NCBI GenBank assembly: GCA_035529435.1
Contig: DATKWS010000213.1
Location: 1-15,288, forward strand
Source of the DNA: DATKWS01 sp035529435
GTDB lineage: Bacteria; Krumholzibacteriota; Krumholzibacteriia; Krumholzibacteriales; Krumholzibacteriaceae
Length of the DNA stretch: 15,288 nucleotides
Reading direction: 5' to 3'
Shown: positions 13,569 to 15,288 of the stretch, piece after piece
How positions within the stretch are numbered: position 1 is the stretch's first letter
Layout: every line of letters begins with the position of its first letter
Notes under the pieces: model-generated
Database searches by the model: none
What the model was told of the DNA's origin: nothing
What the model saw: the letters and a program-made list of their open reading frames with translations, nothing else
Program-made: the position numbers and the translations under genes

Positions 13569-14660
13569 ATGGTGAACCTACGAGATTTGTTACAGGAGAT
13601 GATAGACAAGAAGGCGAGTGATTTGCACATCACCGCGGGAGTGCCCCCGATGCTGAGGGTCGATGGTGTTCTTCTGAAGACCTCCCACCCCGTCGTTACG
13701 CCCGAATTCAGCAAGCAGATCGCGTACAGTGTCCTTACCGAGGAGCAGCAGAAACGGTTCGAGAACGAGAAGGAGCTCGATTTCTCGTTCGGCGTTCAGG
13801 GCCTCTCGCGGTTCCGCGCGAACGTGTTCCAGCAGCGCGGGGTGACGAGCCTCGCGATCCGCCAGATCCCGTTCGAGATACTCGATTTCAATACGCTCGG
13901 GTTGCCTCCCATCGTGGAGAAACTCGCCGAGAAACAGAAGGGTCTCATTCTCGTGACGGGACCGACGGGATGCGGCAAGTCGACCACGCTCGCCAGCATG
14001 ATCAACAAGATAAATTCAGAGCGGCAGGCGCACATTATCACCATCGAGGATCCCATCGAGTACATCCATCAGCACCGCAGGTGTATCGTGAACCAGCGAG
14101 AGGTGAAATCCGATACCGAGACTTTCGCCTCCGCCCTCAAGCACATTCTGAGGCAGGATCCCGATGTCATCCTGGTCGGCGAGATGCGCGACCTCGAGAC
14201 GATGCAGGCCGCGCTGACGATCGCCGAGACGGGACATCTCACCCTGGCGACGCTGCATACCAACTCGACATTCGAGTCGATCAACCGTATAGTCGACAAT
14301 TTTCCCTCCACCCAGCAGTCGCAGGTCAGGGCCCAGCTGGCGTTCGTCCTCGAGGGTGTGATCACCCAACAGCTCATACCGCACCTCTCGGGGCGGGGCC
14401 GGGTGCTCGTCACCGAGGTCATGATATGCACGCCCGCGATCAGGGCGACGATTCGTGACGATAAAGTCCACCAGATCTACGGATTGATGCAGGCCGGTCA
14501 GAAGCACGGCATGCAGACGATGAACCAGTCTCTATTCAAGGCATACGCGAACAGGCAGATAACGCTCGACGAGTCCATGCGGCGCAGCCCCGATCCGATC
14601 GAGCTCGAGCAGATGATCGGCGGACGGAGTGAGATGCCGAGCACGCTCTGCCAGAGGTAG
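13569..14660 (+). CDS. pilT: Type IV pilus retraction ATPase PilT
   Basis: Cytoplasmic hexameric ATPase that depolymerises the pilus for twitching motility and DNA uptake. It is 363 aa (typical 345-370) and lacks the PilB N-terminal domain and zinc cysteines, which separates it from PilB. Motifs: N-terminal KKASDLHITAGVPPMLRVDG (14-33), Walker A GPTGCGKST (131-139), Asp box IEDPIEYIH (159-167), Walker B LVGEMRD (202-208) and His box TGHLTLATLHTNS (221-233). The C-terminal motif usually read as AIRNLIRE is AIRATIRD here (290-297), followed by KVHQIYGLMQAGQ. GGGGAGG lies 8 nt before the ATG. It sits between pilB and pilC, as in many pil operons. A PilU-type paralogue is possible but less likely given the position and motifs. 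Confidence 0.95.
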   Translation: MVNLRDLLQEMIDKKASDLHITAGVPPMLRVDGVLLKTSHPVVTPEFSKQIAYSVLTEEQQKRFENEKELDFSFGVQGLSRFRANVFQQRGVTSLAIRQIPFEILDFNTLGLPPIVEKLAEKQKGLILVTGPTGCGKSTTLASMINKINSERQAHIITIEDPIEYIHQHRRCIVNQREVKSDTETFASALKHILRQDPDVILVGEMRDLETMQAALTIAETGHLTLATLHTNSTFESINRIVDNFPSTQQSQVRAQLAFVLEGVITQQLIPHLSGRGRVLVTEVMICTPAIRATIRDDKVHQIYGLMQAGQKHGMQTMNQSLFKAYANRQITLDESMRRSPDPIELEQMIGGRSEMPSTLCQR

Positions 14661-14679
14661 CCTGCAAGGGGGATAAGCA

Positions 14680-15288
14680 ATGGCGACGACGTATATATGG
14701 AAAGGGAGAACACCGACGGGAGAGGTTCTCTCCGGCGAATACATCGCCGAAAGCAAACAGGAGATGATCAACTATCTTCGGAAGCGAAAGATCATCATCA
14801 CGCACATACGGCACAAACCGAAGGACATCAACGTGAACTTCGGTTTCAAGAACAGGATCGGGACCAAGGATCTCGGTGTGTTCACCCGTCAGTTCGCGAC
14901 GATGGTCAACGCCGGACTGCCGATGGTGCAGTGTCTCGACATTCTTTCCAAGCAGCTCGAGAAACCGTTGTTCCAGAAGGTCGTCAGCGAGGTGATGTCG
15001 GATGTCGAGTCGGGAACGACACTGGCCGAAGCGCTGAAGAAGCACCACTGTTTCTCCGATCTGTACGTCAACATGGTCGATGCGGGTGAGGCCGGCGGTA
15101 TCCTCGACGTGATCCTCAACCGTCTCGCCGTATACCTCGAGAAGGCTGATGCGTTGATGCGGAAGATCAAGAGCGCGATGACCTACCCGGCCGTCGTCTT
15201 CTTCGTCGCCATGGGCGCCACGACGTTCATGCTGCTCTTCATCATTCCGACGTTCGCGAAGATGTTCACGGACTTCGGCGGCACACTC
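14680..15288 (+). CDS. pilC: Type IV pilus inner-membrane platform protein PilC, 3'-truncated
   Basis: GspF/PilC-family membrane protein that couples the PilB and PilT motors to the growing or shrinking pilus. The window ends after 203 codons with no stop; full-length proteins are about 400 aa. Seen: the N-terminal YIWKGRTPTGEVLSGEYIAE, then the first T2SSF domain from about residue 66 (LGVFTRQFATMVNAGLPMVQ, SGTTLAEALKK, MVDAGEAGGILDVILNRLA). The first membrane segment is at about 171-190 (AVVFFVAMGATTFMLLFIIP). The second T2SSF repeat and last membrane helices lie beyond the edge. AAGGGGG sits 7 nt before the ATG. The gene begins 19 bp after pilT, so it belongs to the same operon. Confidence 0.93.
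   Translation, partial: MATTYIWKGRTPTGEVLSGEYIAESKQEMINYLRKRKIIITHIRHKPKDINVNFGFKNRIGTKDLGVFTRQFATMVNAGLPMVQCLDILSKQLEKPLFQKVVSEVMSDVESGTTLAEALKKHHCFSDLYVNMVDAGEAGGILDVILNRLAVYLEKADALMRKIKSAMTYPAVVFFVAMGATTFMLLFIIPTFAKMFTDFGGTL

Noticed and set aside
1..15288. CRISPR arrays, tRNA or rRNA genes, transposases, integrases and phage genes
   Set aside because: Searched by eye on both strands; no spaced repeats, clover-leaf or rRNA signatures, and no mobile-element proteins seen.

Overview
The window is 15.3 kb of GC-rich bacterial chromosome (roughly 60% G+C by eye), with every recognisable gene on the + strand. A TonB-dependent receptor with a signal peptide and a type IV pilus operon point to a diderm (Gram-negative) bacterium. 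The proteins look diverged from model organisms. Three of the nine genes with a visible start (hutI, the TPR gene, pilB) appear to begin with TTG. A deep-branching or uncultivated lineage would fit, but I cannot name the phylum from the sequence alone.

Layout. (1) 1-3559: the 3' part of thiC (thiamin pyrimidine synthesis), followed 4 bp later by a DinG-type iron-sulfur DNA helicase gene. (2) 3560-3854: a spacer with small hairpins but no convincing gene. (3) 3855-9266: hutU and hutI (two consecutive steps of histidine degradation), then a TPR-linker-TPR protein whose TTG start overlaps the hutI stop, then a PHP-domain phosphoesterase 11 bp further on. A strong hairpin follows the PHP stop codon. 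(4) 9349-11298: a sigma-70-type promoter candidate and a single TonB-dependent outer-membrane receptor. (5) 11299-11810: 512 bp without a gene, containing a near-consensus sigma-54 (-24/-12) promoter. (6) 11811 to the right edge: pilB, pilT and pilC (cut by the window), the motor core of a type IV pilus.

How the genes work together. HutU turns urocanate into imidazolonepropionate and HutI opens that ring to formiminoglutamate. hutH and the last step of the pathway are not in this window. PilB powers pilus extension, PilT powers retraction, and PilC is the inner-membrane platform they act on. The sigma-54 site suggests this motor operon is switched on by an enhancer-binding activator. The TPR protein resembles the cytoplasmic scaffold proteins often found with pilus or envelope machinery, but its operon partners here are hutI and a PHP enzyme.

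Most of the window is ordinary. The most unusual features are an almost pure A/T patch with a perfect 21-bp inverted repeat and clustered TTA codons inside the helicase gene, the sigma-54 promoter region before pilB with its duplicated box and upstream inverted repeats, and a possible small peptide ORF running into hutI. I did not find a clearly new multi-gene system.
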